Assembly (NCBI RefSeq): GCF_009389715.1
Contig: NW_024067911.1
Coordinates: 124,001 to 188,000 of the forward strand
Length of the DNA stretch: 64,000 nt
Reading direction: 5' to 3'
From: Phoenix dactylifera
Taxonomy: Eukaryota; Streptophyta; Magnoliopsida; Arecales; Arecaceae
Made by a program: the position numbers and the translations under genes. Below, piece by piece: positions 51,101 to 59,714 of this stretch; position 1 is the first letter of the stretch; each line of letters starts with the position of its first letter. Under the pieces are notes generated by a model. It was not told the DNA's origin. It worked only from the letters and a program-made list of their open reading frames with translations, and did no database searches.

Positions 51101-51323
51101 TGTGCCTTTAATTTTTTTTTTAAAACTATAAACTGACCCTTGGTGCTAATTATTTGCAGCAAAGCTTGTGCCTGTGGGCTATGGTATTAAGAAGCTGCAG
51201 ATCATGTTGACCATTGTAGATGACCTTGTATCAATTGACGACCTTATCGAGGAGCGTCTCACGGTCGAGCCTTGTAATGAATTTGTTCAGAGCTGCGACA
51301 TTGTGGCCTTCAACAAAATCTAG
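33154..51323 (+). CDS. Elongation factor 1-beta (eEF1B guanine-exchange subunit)
   Basis: Six exons, all GT-AG: 33154-33239, 33506-33619, 49511-49592, 50675-50786, 50943-51056, 51160-51323; 672 nt, 223 aa. It recharges eEF1A with GTP during translation elongation in the cytosol. The N-terminus [20 protein letters not shown] and the exon 2-3 part form the GST-C-like partner-binding region; an Ala-rich linker and acidic [16 protein letters not shown] follow. The C-terminal GEF domain (about residues 135-223) has [31 protein letters not shown] and [10 protein letters not shown] at the end. Exon 4's acceptor (GTGAAG/ACC) is weak but is the only one keeping frame. Intron 2 is 15,891 bp because a 13.2-kb retrotransposon lies in it; without element and target duplication it would be about 2.7 kb. 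No coding lesion is seen. Confidence 0.93.
35079..35200 (+). repeat. 30-bp tandem repeat inside the LTR
   Basis: About four copies of a GC-rich 30-bp unit (GCTCGGCCGAAGAGCGCCG plus linker). The unit length is a multiple of three, so a spurious peptide with a 10-residue period appears. The same array is in the 3' LTR. Confidence 0.85.
35864..35870 (+). promoter_or_regulatory. LTR TATA box
   Basis: TATAAAA in CCTCCTATAAAAG; the equivalent in the 3' LTR is at 47852-47858. Position, about 370 bp before the LTR end, suits a U3/R promoter. Confidence 0.7.
36232..36249 (+). other. Primer binding site
   Basis: TTGGCGCTAGAGGAAGGG follows the 5' LTR by one base. TGGCGC could pair with a tRNA ending GCGCCA (tRNA-Asp in related elements), but the later bases diverge, so the primer tRNA is uncertain. 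Confidence 0.6.
36265..37530 (+). pseudogene. Tat-element gag, broken
   Basis: The start [14 protein letters not shown] is followed by a Pro/Gln-rich region. The gag core is spread over different frames: a coiled segment [18 protein letters not shown] and [20 protein letters not shown] in one, [15 protein letters not shown] and [20 protein letters not shown] in another. Lesions: frame change near 36500; in-frame TAA at 36890-36892 where a Gln codon (CAA) is expected; frame change at about 36930-36955; and a 1-base loss near 37525 just before pol. Nucleocapsid basic stretches ([10 protein letters not shown]) remain. No full capsid protein can be made from this copy. Confidence 0.85.
37532..41689 (+). 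CDS. Tat-element pol polyprotein (PR-RT-RH-aRH-IN), intact frame
   Basis: 1385 codons without a stop. Approximate residues: zinc knuckle [14 protein letters not shown] at 28-41; protease [12 protein letters not shown] near 150; RT about 390-570 with [13 protein letters not shown] and YVDDMLVKS at about 521; first RNase H about 660-780; archaeal-type second RNase H about 805-935 ([34 protein letters not shown]); integrase zinc finger H-H-CDRC about 1025-1065; catalytic [15 protein letters not shown] and [10 protein letters not shown] at about 1096-1193. The enzymes copy element RNA and insert the cDNA. The extreme C-terminus is off frame: NLRVYHQ-stop appears one base away at 41632, so a 1-base loss near 41628 changed the last residues. 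The polyprotein would normally follow gag, so its own start codon is uncertain. Confidence 0.92.
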   Translation: MEIENRDCIRLSPPKPDTRIRRDLRKYCRFHRDHGHDTEDCYQLRNEIEALICRGVLDRFVQGRREGKKPAEGAAQPEGSNANRPIAGVINTIRGGTSAGEASGEGASSKRPRTSEAISFSDDDLEGVETPHDDAMVISMIINKFDVKRILVDNGSSANILYFDAYCKMGMTKEQLRRMNAPLVGFTGDSVPVEGEIDLLVTAGLAPRESTVGMSFLVIRLPSVYNAILGRPGLNALRAAVSTHHLLMRFPTSQGVGEVRGDQMVARRCYLATHEARRPPSTEAMEARVNPQKERVEPGELLIQVPLRENFSGLTVQIGSGLGENGRSRLVNFLRDNMDVFAWSPIDMPRINPEVMVHRLQVKPTCKPVRQKKRGAAPERQRAAAEEVGKLLEAGFIREISYPEWLANVVLVKKASGKWRMCVDYTDLNKACPKDSFPLPSIDQLVDSTSGHELLAFMDAFSGYNQIRMAPEDEEKTAFITDGGTYCYKVMPFGLKNAGATYQRLVSRIFKDQIGRNMEVYVDDMLVKSKAAQDHIADLNEAFSTLRKYQMKLNPAKCAFGVTSGKFLGFIITQRGIEANPEKIRALQRMTPPRTVKEVQRLTGRVAALGRFISRSAERCLPFFAALKKPKNFLWSDECQQSFEELKHLLASPPLLTKPQQGELLYLYLAVSPVAVSSVLVREEGKLQKPVYYTSRILRDAETRYSKLEKTAYALVISARRLRPYFQAHTVAVLTDQPIKQILQRSDRAGRITKWAIELGEFDIEYRPRQAIKAQALADFMAECTIPDEVKPEPEPPLEQTPSFTWALHVDGSSNSGGSGAGFILTSPEGVVAEQALRLEFPASNNMAESEALVAGLKLAKELGVKDLKVFSDSQLVVNQIVGDFEARDPTMQKYLQKVRDLASTLDSFHIQHIARSENLRADQLSKLASSRMSELPKGAVLEYLQKPSTDETEQTLCTELEPSWMDGLISYLQDETLPADVRETRRIKRLATRYILYEEKLYRKSFTSPLLRCLRPTKANYALREVHEGICGNHLGGRALAHKILRQGYYWPTLQKDAMDFVKRCDRCQRNANVQRRPSALLTSISSPWPFAQWGIDILGPFPLATGQRKFLVVSIDYFTKWVEAEPLARITEQKMRDFVWKSIICRFGLPRILISDNGRQFDNIHFREFCSELGIDHRFTSVAHPQTNGETEVTNRTILQGLKTRLDKFKGQWVEDLYNVLWAYRTTFRVPTGETPFNLTYGTEAVIPLEIGLPSPRVEHHDASSNSSQLRGNLDLIEETREVARVRMARYQQKTAQYYNARVKVKSFRPGDLVLRRAETSRPTERGKLALNWEGPYRVTRIRRPGAYQLESLDGTPIPRSWSSEISACTTSRTLRGPSSFNH
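41690..41895 (+). other. Spacer after pol
   Basis: AT-richer DNA between pol and the first tandem array; no motif recognised. Confidence 0.5.
41896..43110 (+). repeat. Tandem array of 51/53-bp units, about 24 copies
   Basis: Each unit carries ACGAGCTCGGCTCGT, a perfect hairpin (ACGAGC/GCTCGT arms, TCG loop), then GCTCCATCGA(T/C)TATTGAGTAGCGGTCCTCTGACCGG. Two unit lengths exist: 51 bp, and 53 bp with an extra CT (CTCTCTGACC). They mostly alternate, giving 104-bp dimers, with some 155-bp trimers, and the GATTATT/GACTATT variants follow the same rhythm, so the array grew by dimer and trimer steps. The minus-strand reading frames across it are by-products of the repeat. Confidence 0.95.
43230..44020 (+). 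repeat. Tandem array of a 132-bp unit, six copies
   Basis: CTGCCGACGTCCTCGAAG recurs at 43241, 43373, 43505, 43637, 43769 and 43901, exactly 132 bp apart; copies differ at only a few bases (for example ATGGACG/AAGGACG). As 132 is 44 codons, two frames stay open over the whole array (43006-44109 and 43134-44087). This is best explained by the period, not by a protein. Confidence 0.95.
44278..46491 (-). CDS. Antisense accessory gene of the Tat element (putative gypsy-type transposon/Transposase_28-like protein)
   Basis: 737 codons open on the strand opposite pol. The N-terminal region (about 50-200) has [22 protein letters not shown] style motifs, [13 protein letters not shown] and [14 protein letters not shown], like the plant family called putative gypsy type transposon (Transposase_28). 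The middle is Pro/Ser/Arg-rich with a basic stretch ([11 protein letters not shown], possible nuclear signal). About 475-630 is a long coiled coil rich in Glu/Arg/Ala; the tail is acidic. Two introns are likely: 45833-45765 (69 bp, GG/GTAAGG...TTTGCAG/AC) and 45132-45061 (72 bp, CGA/GTAAGT...TTGCAG/CG). Both are in frame and stop-free, so spliced (690 aa) and unspliced forms are both open. A TATA box lies upstream at 46637-46628. Related Tat elements such as Grande carry antisense accessory genes; the role is unknown. Confidence 0.8.
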   Translation of the reverse strand: MGSLPSEVVSTMSVLEVEMTEEWFFPLHGFHLEPAKRRDRVTDPPVGRIGVHSESLWAGLRFPLHSFVNELLAVCQLVPAQLTPNAWRAVMGFLSLCLLQGIPTSVNVFRRLFIFKSNPGDGEWLYIALRVGRPLFHGAPSSIHGWKEKFFLLGSERSWGFDPRWRPAQLKSINRLPQLSPREQEIFDTIRSLGDGILLNGLISEDALVNVGLSSARPQGKDSYSNFLFPYCSNVLILLIFADIAKMVTKSEVLYARFQKRAAELSGEPTEPRKKAKTSAKTSTTTTVEAHASRPVRPEAGRGEGVGSGGATMAPPCPMPISQVPGRREAPNSDQGGRTSTDLALARPTSTTQRSGQPSTRPQFPSSEPGNSQEATGSAAPRPAEAGLAGSSGPQERVPYAPGWAVFEGDSTLDNVQVAREVLRVALLPADQAKIRSMNYGEFMDSAICSSIRVSQLLTLCKFVFRLKTVSYMSLLQRLHETETMIHIIQDYRDRARRHQRGREEAETKFLASEAEQKVLQAKLGAAEDEVRTLVAELEEEKGAHSLARSEVRAAEARRTEAESSLAIREQEVGEARIKVRDLEIRLLDVQSLLADREREIKILERKAAYHEAREKEAREQAQDAVKLFRESEEFRNLMEEEGVNGLIQGFKDFRNQLRRLLPDFDLSLLQPGAGVENPEAEAEVEVPTSGGTDQEGQAEEGEIVLEVTEAAPKATVGASAAEEPAVPEVAGPEPLV
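46628..46637 (-). promoter_or_regulatory. TATA box for the antisense accessory gene
   Basis: The minus strand reads CTATATAAAC about 137 bp before the ATG at 46491, outside the LTR, implying a promoter of its own pointing toward pol. Start-site position is inferred. Confidence 0.65.
46700..47013. other. Non-coding 3' internal region of the Tat element
   Basis: Upstream of the antisense TATA box and before the polypurine tract; no gene. Repeated TCGAAGCG words (about 46744-46910) could be promoter elements for the antisense gene. Confidence 0.4.
47014..47025 (+). other. Polypurine tract
   Basis: GTCGGGGGGTAG directly precedes the 3' LTR, the usual primer for plus-strand DNA synthesis. Confidence 0.75.
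47026..48219 (+). repeat. 3' LTR
   Basis: 1194 bp, the same length as the 5' LTR, with nine transitions and two compensating 1-bp indels relative to it. Contains TATAAAA at 47852-47858 and the 30-bp array. It can drive transcription outward into the rest of eEF1B intron 2 and exon 3. Confidence 0.95.
49877..50410. repeat. AT-rich dispersed repeat in eEF1B intron 3
   Basis: Contains repeated words around ACAATGGTTATAGTGGCCATTATT, with inverted counterparts (AATGGCCATTATTTTAAACCATG) at its right edge. The same vocabulary appears near 24080-24430. It is probably a degenerate inverted-repeat element; the edges are approximate. Confidence 0.4.
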
Positions 51324-52507
51324 GCGTGTCTCAACCATTTAATTCGGGCGAAGTAAGGTTATTAGATTGTTATGTTCTCAGGGTAATAAGACCTTGTAGT
51401 GTCGTTTGGTTCTTTTTTGAGGCTTTGCTTTAAACAATATTATGAGATTGTCTGTCTAAGCCTCAAGGGGCTTAGCAGAGACTTCATTTGAAAGGACATT
51501 TTGGCTCTGTTATTTTATTCTATTTTACGAGCTTTGGAAACTCTCTGTGTTATAGTTGATGAAATTTCACCTCAGCAAAATCCTAGAATATCTTGGTGGT
51601 TCATTTTTTTTTTCACTGCAGCAGATAGAAACTGATAACTCGGTTAATCTCAATAGTCAATATCGGGCACTGACTGAGTAAGATATCTCAGGTTTTAGAA
51701 ACCCTGCCAAGCACTTGGATTGGGGTTGGGGGGATTCAATTTGGATTTCAGGTCCAAGAGGTAATGGGAATATAGGGTAACTGATGAAAATTAGCCTCTC
51801 CCAGTCTCAACAAATATAGTGGTGCAAGTGATGCCATCTGTGCTAGCATTCCATACAACTATATAAACAATCAATGTTGAATTCTATGGAGATAATTGAT
51901 CCTATAACTGATGATAAGAGTGGCAACTACTTCCGTGTCTGGAGTTAAACAAATCAAAAATACTTAATTCTCATTTGAGCAAAAACAATATTCAGGAGAG
52001 CCGGACAGGATGATTGCAACTCGAAAGAATGATTCATCTTCTTTCGTAATGTCAACCCATTGGATCATGCAATAGCCATTTCAAGATCTATAAAGGTAAG
52101 ATCTATAAAGGTGGATGAAAAAAAAAATTGGAGTAATTTGAGAAGAGAAAGATCATTCATTCTTTCGTACAAAAGATACAACCCGAACCTAGTAGGATAA
52201 AAAATTTATAGCAGTTCTGCTGTCAAAGATCCAAAAACAGGTAGGTAGCTCAAGGCGAGAAGGGAATCGTCGCCGGCGGCCTACCAAGAGGCCAGAGAAG
52301 GCAGCATTGACCTGAGGAGAGGAGTTGGGAGGAGAAGCGGAGGAAAGGAATCTATATATGTATTCATTCTCATCAGATGCTCTGTGGGCATTCATAAATT
52401 GATAAAGCAGTCAAAATTAATACTAGGCTAGTCATATAATCCTAGAGAAAAGATCTTCTAAATAATCAAAAAAGATCAAAGATTATTCAAAGTCTATAAA
52501 TATATAC
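51324..52507. other. eEF1B 3' UTR and intergenic DNA
   Basis: The first few hundred bases are the eEF1B 3' UTR; the last part is the 3' flank of the minus-strand PPR gene, so the two genes converge. No further gene seen. Confidence 0.5.
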
Positions 52508-53872
52508 CTACACTTCTCCCTCCCAATTCTGCACAAACTTTTCACAGGTTAACTCATTTAAAAGCTCTTTCCCACTCCCACGCCTCCCACAGACAGCCTC
52601 AACCAAAACACACCATCCTTCCCCATCCAACCCCACCTTCCTCTTCCCCATCTCCTCCAAAACAAAACAAACATCCTCCACCCTCCCACCCTCGCAGAGC
52701 CCCATTACCAAGCACCTGAAGCTCTGCGCCCTCGGGCAATGCCTGCTCGCCAGCATCGCGCTTAGAACTCGCAGCGCCTTCTCGAACTCCTTCACCCTAC
52801 AAAACCCATCAAGCATCATCCGATACGTCGCCGCACCGGGCTCGCATCCTTTCATCTGCATGTCCACCAATACCTTATAAGCCTCATCGACTCTCCCTTC
52901 GACACACAAGTAGCCGATCGAAATGTTATAGATCGCAACGTCCGGTTTGATCTTCCTCCTCTTCATCTCGGCGAGCAACTCTTCTACTCCTTGGAAATCT
53001 CCTCTCCTTGCGCGATCGCTCATCAAAACCCCATAATTCACGACCTTAGTCTTGCAACCCTGGTACTCCATGTCGAGCATCATCTTCTTCGCAGCATCAT
53101 ACTTCCCCTCCAAGCACAATCCTTCCATGAGCAATGCATAGGTGACCGCATTCGCGTGCATCCCCTTCTCACTCATCTCCTCTTTCAATCTCAAACCCAT
53201 GTTCACGTCCCCATTCCTGGTCAGAAACCCAATGAGTATATTGTAAGTGACAACCGACGGTCTCACCCCTCTCTTGACCATTTCGTCGAACACTCGACGG
53301 GCTTCTTGGAGTCCATCCTTTTCGCAGCAGCTACCCTTGAGAATTATGTTGTAAGAGACGGTATTCGGGCATACGTGGAAGTGGGAGCACCGGTCGAGCA
53401 ATCCCCGGGCATCTTCGAGGCGGTCATTATCGACGAGGGAATTGAGAAGGAAATTGAAGGTCTGGAGGGAGGGGGCGGAGGGGCAGTTGAAGGAGGGGAG
53501 GTCTAGGAAGAGGCGGAGGGCTCGGTCGGGGAGGCGGGCTCTACCGAAATGGTGGATGAGGGAGTTGAAGAGGGGTTCTTTGCAGGTGATTTGTTGGGAT
53601 CGGAGGAAATGGAGGAGGGAGTCGAGGTGGGAGAAGAGGCGGGCGCGGGCGAGGCGGTAGACGAGGGCGGCGCAGGCCGGGTAGTCGTGGAAGCGGGGGG
53701 AGGCGGAGAGGAGGTGGCGGAGGGCGGCGGCGGGGTCGGAGATGGATTTGAGCTCGGCGAGGAAGGGGATGGCGGCCTTTCGAGGTCGACGTCGTTCTGG
53801 GGTTCGAGGGCGACGGGAGGACGAGGAGCCGCGGGGTTTGGCTCGCAGCGCTTTCTTTGCCCTAGCAAGCAT
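52508..53872 (-). CDS. P-class pentatricopeptide repeat protein, probably mitochondrial
   Basis: One exon, 454 codons, as usual for plant PPR genes. The N-terminus is Arg/Lys/Ser-rich without acids (MLARAKKALRAKPRGSSSSR), consistent with an organelle transit peptide. From about residue 97 to 430 there are nine 35-residue PPR motifs, for example VVTYNILIGFLTRNGDVNMG, AVTYALLMEGLCLEGKYDAA and AATYRMMLDGFCRVKEFEKA. No E or DYW extension follows, so it belongs to the P class, which binds organelle RNA for stability, splicing or translation rather than editing. Order and length resemble the At1g07740-like group, a recollection only. GC content is high in the first 370 bp, as in many monocot genes. 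The RNA target cannot be read here. Confidence 0.9.
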   Translation of the reverse strand: MLARAKKALRAKPRGSSSSRRPRTPERRRPRKAAIPFLAELKSISDPAAALRHLLSASPRFHDYPACAALVYRLARARLFSHLDSLLHFLRSQQITCKEPLFNSLIHHFGRARLPDRALRLFLDLPSFNCPSAPSLQTFNFLLNSLVDNDRLEDARGLLDRCSHFHVCPNTVSYNIILKGSCCEKDGLQEARRVFDEMVKRGVRPSVVTYNILIGFLTRNGDVNMGLRLKEEMSEKGMHANAVTYALLMEGLCLEGKYDAAKKMMLDMEYQGCKTKVVNYGVLMSDRARRGDFQGVEELLAEMKRRKIKPDVAIYNISIGYLCVEGRVDEAYKVLVDMQMKGCEPGAATYRMMLDGFCRVKEFEKALRVLSAMLASRHCPRAQSFRCLVMGLCEGGRVEDVCFVLEEMGKRKVGLDGEGWCVLVEAVCGRRGSGKELLNELTCEKFVQNWEGEV

Positions 53873-54557
53873 CTTTACCGCACCACGACGTGGCAGAAAG
53901 GGATCTAGTTAGTAAAAACTCCTAAATCAAGATTCGATGGCAAATAGGAAAGATTCTTGGACTTATATTCTTCTATCTACTTGATCCGATTATTTGTCAA
54001 TCCAAAATGGGCATACACACTAGATGATCTGCAACATCTGTCCACATCCAAAAACTCCTCAATTTAAACTGGAAAAAAACTTTTTCATTCACCCCAGTGC
54101 CAAGAACATGATTTTAAATGATAACTAGCATACAACCCATGCAATGAGCTTATTTGATTTTCTTAATATTACGGTCTGGATCATTTGATCGAGTATGCCA
54201 GAAAAAGTATGCTCATCCTTTGTTAATGTACCATCATATTGTTAATCCCTTATCTGCTGGATTACTCTCTTGTGAACCAATCCCCATGCAACCTGTTGGG
54301 TGCTTCGATAGAGAATTGGAATGCTTGGATACCTTTTTTTCGTGAATATAAGAACTACATGGTGGATAAAGAACTTTGTATAAGTTGAGCCTTCATTTTA
54401 GATTAATATTAGCATATAACCAGCGCAATGCGTGGGTACCTTTTTTTCGGAGAAAATATGCCATCTCTAAAATATTAATTATCTGCTACTTAGATAATAA
54501 TATATTTTCAATATATACACTATTTTTTAATTATTTTTATTTATTTTTAATAAACAA
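53873..54557. other. Intergenic between PPR gene and gypsy remnant
   Basis: Contains the PPR promoter region on the minus strand; no clear TATA box assigned. The phrase CTAGCATACAACCCATGCAATG (about 54125) recurs in altered form near 54410 (TTAGCATATAACCAGCGCAATG), a local duplication of about 285 bp offset. No gene. Confidence 0.45.
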
Positions 54558-55687
54558 TATTCTTAAAATAATCATGATTAAATTTTAATAAAAATACAAT
54601 TTTAGATATTAGGTTCTAAAGGAGAATCTCAAGATTAGTTTAATTTGTCTACTCATTGTTCATACAAGGTAAGTAATATTTTGTCTTTTCTAGATTTTTT
54701 TATTCATATAATATTATTTTTATATTAAATTAATAGTTAATCAATTTATATATGATTTATGAATTTTATAAGATTTTGTTTTGAATGGAAAATAGATATG
54801 CAATTTTGAAGTAATATTTTTTGAATTATTTATATTATTTAATGATCTTATATCGTATATAAATGTTTTGATTGGGTTATGGTTTATATGATATGTATCA
54901 GATTTGAACTCTCAGCTTAACTGATCCTACCAATTGAAAGTTATGCATTGGCTCTCTGACTATTCTTGAGCTCATTGTTTAGCTGCACCATAGGGTATAA
55001 ATATGGTATTTTGACCCACACTGTAGGATATATGTTCAGTATTCTGATCCACTCTATAAGATATAAGTACAGTTTTGTTACTGTTTCTGGCCCAACCATA
55101 TGGTATAAGCATGATTATAATTAAAGGATGTTGAGTTGAATGTGATTTGTTTCGAATTAGATTTATGATTATGTATATGAATATATGAAAATATTAGTTT
55201 TACTAGATTTATGCTTGAAACAAAATTGATCATATCTTCACACCGATTCATTGTAATTTATATTCGACCATTATATTTTATGTTATTGCATGAAATATCT
55301 AGTTAAGATATCCATTACTAACTGGGCTATCGAGCTCATTATTTCTTCTTTTATTTACATATGCAGATACTTAGTTCTACATATGGATTCTACTATAGGA
55401 GTGTGACTAGAAGCATTCGGCAATGTATATATAGTTTAGATTTATTATTATTATAATTTTTATAGAGTTATTATTTGAGGTTTAATTGATGTAAGACTTT
55501 TAAATTTTATTTATCAGTTGGATTAGTTAATTAAATACATTATATCCTTTAGTTATCTAAATTATCTTTACTGCAATGCATTTGATATCATGTTGGAATG
55601 CTATGTAAACTTGCGAAGAGAGTTTTCTATAAGTATGCGGTGGTTGTCATAATTTTGTCTTACAATTTTAGGTTGGGCGCATGACAA
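54558..55687 (+). repeat. 5'-truncated left LTR
   Basis: Homologous to 58312-59471 from ATTCTTAAAAT onward and ends GCGCATGACA. It is followed by a mutated initiator-Met tRNA primer site, TGATATCATAGCATAAG (55690-55706). Confidence 0.75.
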
Positions 55688-56099
55688 TAAATATGATATC
55701 ATAGCATAAGTGAATAAATCATAAGTCATAGAATCGGACATATGATGAGTGTTGGTGGGTAGACACTAGGGACATTGTGACGTTAGTTTATGATGATTGT
55801 GAATTAATTGATAAGCTTATTAAAAGTATGCTGTTGTATAATGGATATAGATTAAGATGCCTCTACGTCGGATGAAAAGGATGATAAAAAATATTGCTAG
55901 AGGGACATCAAACTGGCAGGTTGGTGGTATTGCCTAGCAAGTTGGCAGAACTTCTCAATAGGAGAGAGTCATTTCTACTAGAAGCCATTAGACAGAGCAA
56001 CTAAAACCTAATATAATTAGTTAGATTAATGCAAATATACAGCAATTACAATAACAATGGTTACAACAGCAGCAAATGCAACAATAGAGACAATCATAG

Positions 56100-57100
56100 C
56101 CACAACAAGGACGTGGAGAGTAGTAGGAGCAATGAAGTAACATTGCAGTGTTTAAGAAATTGACTCCACCAGCTTTCAAGAGGACTACATAACCTTTGAA
56201 AGCTGAAAATTGGCTTATGGAGATGGAGAAAACGTTTGTTGTTTGGAGAAAACGTTTGTTGTTCAGAGAAAACGTGGTGTTGAAAAATCCTTTATGCATC
56301 GTACATGTTAAAGGGTGGGATTTTTAACTAGTGGTGGATGCTAGAACATAAATATGAACAAGATAGAAAATGACTTACTTGTAAAAGATTTCGAGGAGTA
56401 TTTTATGATAACTAGTTCCCCTGAAGTATGAGGAAGCAAAAAGAGCAGAAATTTATTCACCTAAAATAAAGAAATATGACGGTTGCGGAATATGTGGTTA
56501 AATTTACAAAGATGACTAATTTTGTTCCAAGGTTGGTTTAGGATGAGATAAATCAAGTGCATAAATTTGAGATGTGACTGAAGACTGAAATTAGAAAACA
56601 AGTAGTACTTTATGAGTTAACTACCTATGGAACTATGGTGAATAAAATATTAATAATTGAAAGGGAAGTCAATGACAAAGAAGAAAAGAAATTAAAAAAA
56701 AGAAATACGTTCAATGAATCTGAAGGATAGAGTAATAGAAATATCGGAAGTTCAAACAAGAGATTAGCAAGTAATAATTCTTGGACAATGGATGGCGTCA
56801 AAGTGTTTCAGGTGTGGCAAAGCTCACATTGACAAGGATTTCCATTGGATCACTAGTGCCTTTTTTTTAGATGTGGCAAGATGGGCCATAGAATTGCTGC
56901 ATATTCGTAAAGAAATGAAAATCAGTCCGTTCAGACAGCTCAACAAAATAAGGATAAAAGTTAGCAGCCCCATACCAAAGAAGGGTCTATGCTCTCACAC
57001 AATAGGATGAGCAGGCTTTTGATGCAATGGTGATAGCTATTATTCTGCTTCTAACATTTATTCTTATATGATTCAAGTGTTACTAATTTTCCCTTCTCCA
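56100..57100 (+). pseudogene. Degenerate gag of the gypsy remnant
   Basis: In shifting frames one reads TPPAFKRTT, then LKAENWLMEMEKTFV, MTVAEYVVKFTKMTNFVPRL and a zinc-knuckle region KCFRCGKAH and FRCGKMGHR, then a scrap of protease. These are the gag blocks of Del/Tekay chromoviruses. Stops are frequent. A 22-bp tandem (GGAGAAAACGTTTGTTGTT) occurs near 56225-56260. Confidence 0.75.
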
Positions 57101-57525
57101 CTGCTTTATTAGATGACATATTAAGTTGTGAAGTCTATAAGAAACTAAGTTATATACTAAACTTTCATTAGGGTACATTAAAGTATTGAGATAGGATTTG
57201 TATGATCAGAAGAGGAGAAAAAATTAAAAATAAAAAATTATAAACTATCAAATTTTAGAAGTGTTTATAAGGATTGAAATATAGAAAACCATGTGTTAAT
57301 AAATAGGAAACTTTAGAAATCAAAATTTGATGCTACTATGTTTGTGGGTTAGGAATAGAGTTGTGCAGTGAAAACATGGTGCATTGAATTATTTTGAAAC
57401 TAGTTAGAAATAATGACTTTGATTTGAAAAATGTTATGACCTGATATCAAAAAAGTATTCCCCATCTCTTCAAAATTATAGGTACAAAAAATTTCAGGGA
57501 TGAAATTTCTTTAAGGGGGAGAGAA

Positions 57526-59471
57526 CATAACACTCATCGTAATAAGGAACAGGCCCGATCCACTTAACTAGCCCTGATGTAAGAGTTGGCCCAGAAAAAA
57601 AAGGGCGCACATGCTTGGCATGTTGCAAGAAGAGAAAAAGACTCTCGATGGGAGTCTTCTTCCTCTCGACTTTGTTAGATAGAATTCAACCTTGGGCGGA
57701 TCCTAGGCTCGTCTGAGCGCTATTTAGAGCTCCTCCCAACCTCCTTTCCACCCCACTAGTTAACTCAACATTGATCAAAGTTCTTGCTATTGGATTTCTT
57801 TGATTTTCTTACCTGGTTATTGCCTTGTCGGCCATCACCAGCACCATGGCTGTAGCCAATTGCCACTAGAAGTTAGGTAAGGACCCGACATCTCTAGAGC
57901 TACCTTTTTCTCCTTCTTCAGAGGTCCTTGAAGCCTTGATTCTAACCGGTGATTGCTAAAATTGGCTAAGAAGGATGATGCCCTATTTCTTCTATTTCTT
58001 CTCTCTCTTATTTCTCTCTACCTAGACTTTCTCTCTCTACTCTCTCTATGGTTGTCGAATTCGGTAAGAACTCCTCGTAGTGATTTTGGATCGATCCTAC
58101 TGAAGGATCCTGATCTATGGCCATCGAGCGACGTGCTAGTCTCCATCTTGACCCTTGTCAGACACTCTTAGATTTGGTCACCTTGATCTCTGATAAACCA
58201 CCTATACCCTAGGCTGACCATGATGAGATGAAATCATCTTGATTGGTCTAATCGAGATGTCGGAAACTCTAGCTTGGCTAGCATTGTGAGGGTGTCAAAA
58301 CTTAGAATTTTATTCTTAAAATGATTATGATTAAACTTTAATAAAATACAATTTCGGATATTAGATTTTGAAGAAAAATCTCAAGACTAATTGGATTTAT
58401 TTGCTCATTGTTTGTAGAAGATAAGTAATATTCTACCTTTTCTAGATTTATTCATATAATATTATTTTTAACATCAAATAAATTATTAATCAATTTATAT
58501 GTGATTTATAAATTTTATGATATTTTTGTTTTGAATGAAAAATAGACATGCAATTTTGAAGTAATATTTTTTTAGATTATTATTATATTGTTCAATGATC
58601 ATATATTTTATATGCATATTTTGATTGGATTGTGGTTTATATATTATTTTATAAAAAGAAATATGATATGTATCAGATTTAAACTTTCAGCCTGACTATG
58701 TTCTGGCCTCTACTAATAAGGAATTATCATTGGCACAATGACTATTATTGAGCTCATTATTTTTATTTCTGGCCCTGCCATAGGATATAAATGGTATTTT
58801 GGCCTATGTCGTATGGTGTAAGTACAATATTATGGCCCACTTCACAAGGTATAAGTGCAGTTTTGTTTTTATTTCTGGCCCAACCACATGGCATAAGTGT
58901 AGTCATAGTTAAAGGACTACTTAGTGAATGTGATTTATTTCGAATCTATTTATAATTATATTTATAAATATTTGAAAAATATTGGTTTTACTGGATTGGT
59001 GATTGAAACGGATTGAATATATTTTTTAAACCAATTCATTGTAATTTATATTTGTTAATTATATTTTATATTATTATATGAAAAGTTGAGGCATTTGTTA
59101 CTTACTAGGTTGTTGAGTTCATTATTCCTTTTCTATTTACATATGCAGATACTTAGTTCCAGATGTAGACCCTACTATGAGAGTGAGATTAGAAGCAACA
59201 TCAACAATATCTACATAGTTTAGATTTATTATTATTATAATATTTTTGTAAGATTATTATTTGAGGTTTAATTGATATAAGACTTTTAAATTTTATTTAT
59301 CACTTGGATTTGTTAATTAACTAAATTATAGCTTTTAGTTACTTAAATTATCTCTGCTACGATGTATTTGATATTATGTTGGAATGCCTTATATGCTTGT
59401 AGGGAGAGTTCTCTATGAGTATGTGGCAGTTGCCGCGGCCCTGGCTTATGATTTCGGATTAGGGATGTGAC
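57526..59471 (+). repeat. Right LTR of the gypsy remnant
   Basis: About 1.95 kb from AACATAACACTCATCG to GGGATGTGACA. Contains a CT-rich leader with GCCATCACCAGCACCATGG near 57835 and CTCTCTTATTTCTCTC near 58005. Confidence 0.7.
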
Positions 59472-59714
59472 ATCTTTTTTTCAAAATAAATTTGTTTCTA
59501 TAGTTATTAATTAGCTTAAACCTTTTGTATTGTGGTGGTAGGATTGTAAAAGTTGTATTACATTTGACCAAGCAATCAATGATAAAATTGTGCGCAAGCC
59601 CATTAAATGCTACATGGATACTTTTATTAATCAGTGAGTTCAAACAGAATAAATAAAATTCGCATTAGTGCTACAAAATGATAACCCTAACATAAGTTAT
59701 TTATGAACCAACCC
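59472..59714. other. Short spacer
   Basis: AT-rich DNA between the gypsy remnant and the LRR pseudogene; nothing recognised. Confidence 0.4.

Larger units (their letters stand above)
54558..59471 (+). mobile_element. Del/Tekay-type gypsy remnant, gag only, unequal LTRs
   Basis: Two related AT-rich direct repeats (54558-55687 and 57526-59471) flank a 1.8-kb interior that holds a primer site and degenerate gag but no pol. The left repeat lacks the first ~790 bp of the right one, so its 5' part was deleted or never inserted. The interior ends with a remnant of the C-terminal phrase FRDEISLRGG and a polypurine run AAGGGGGAGAG (about 57513). The high divergence between repeats shows great age. 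Confidence 0.8.

Noticed and set aside
57953-58171. Plus-strand frame rich in Leu/Ser
   Set aside because: It lies in the CT-rich leader of the right LTR and reflects its composition.
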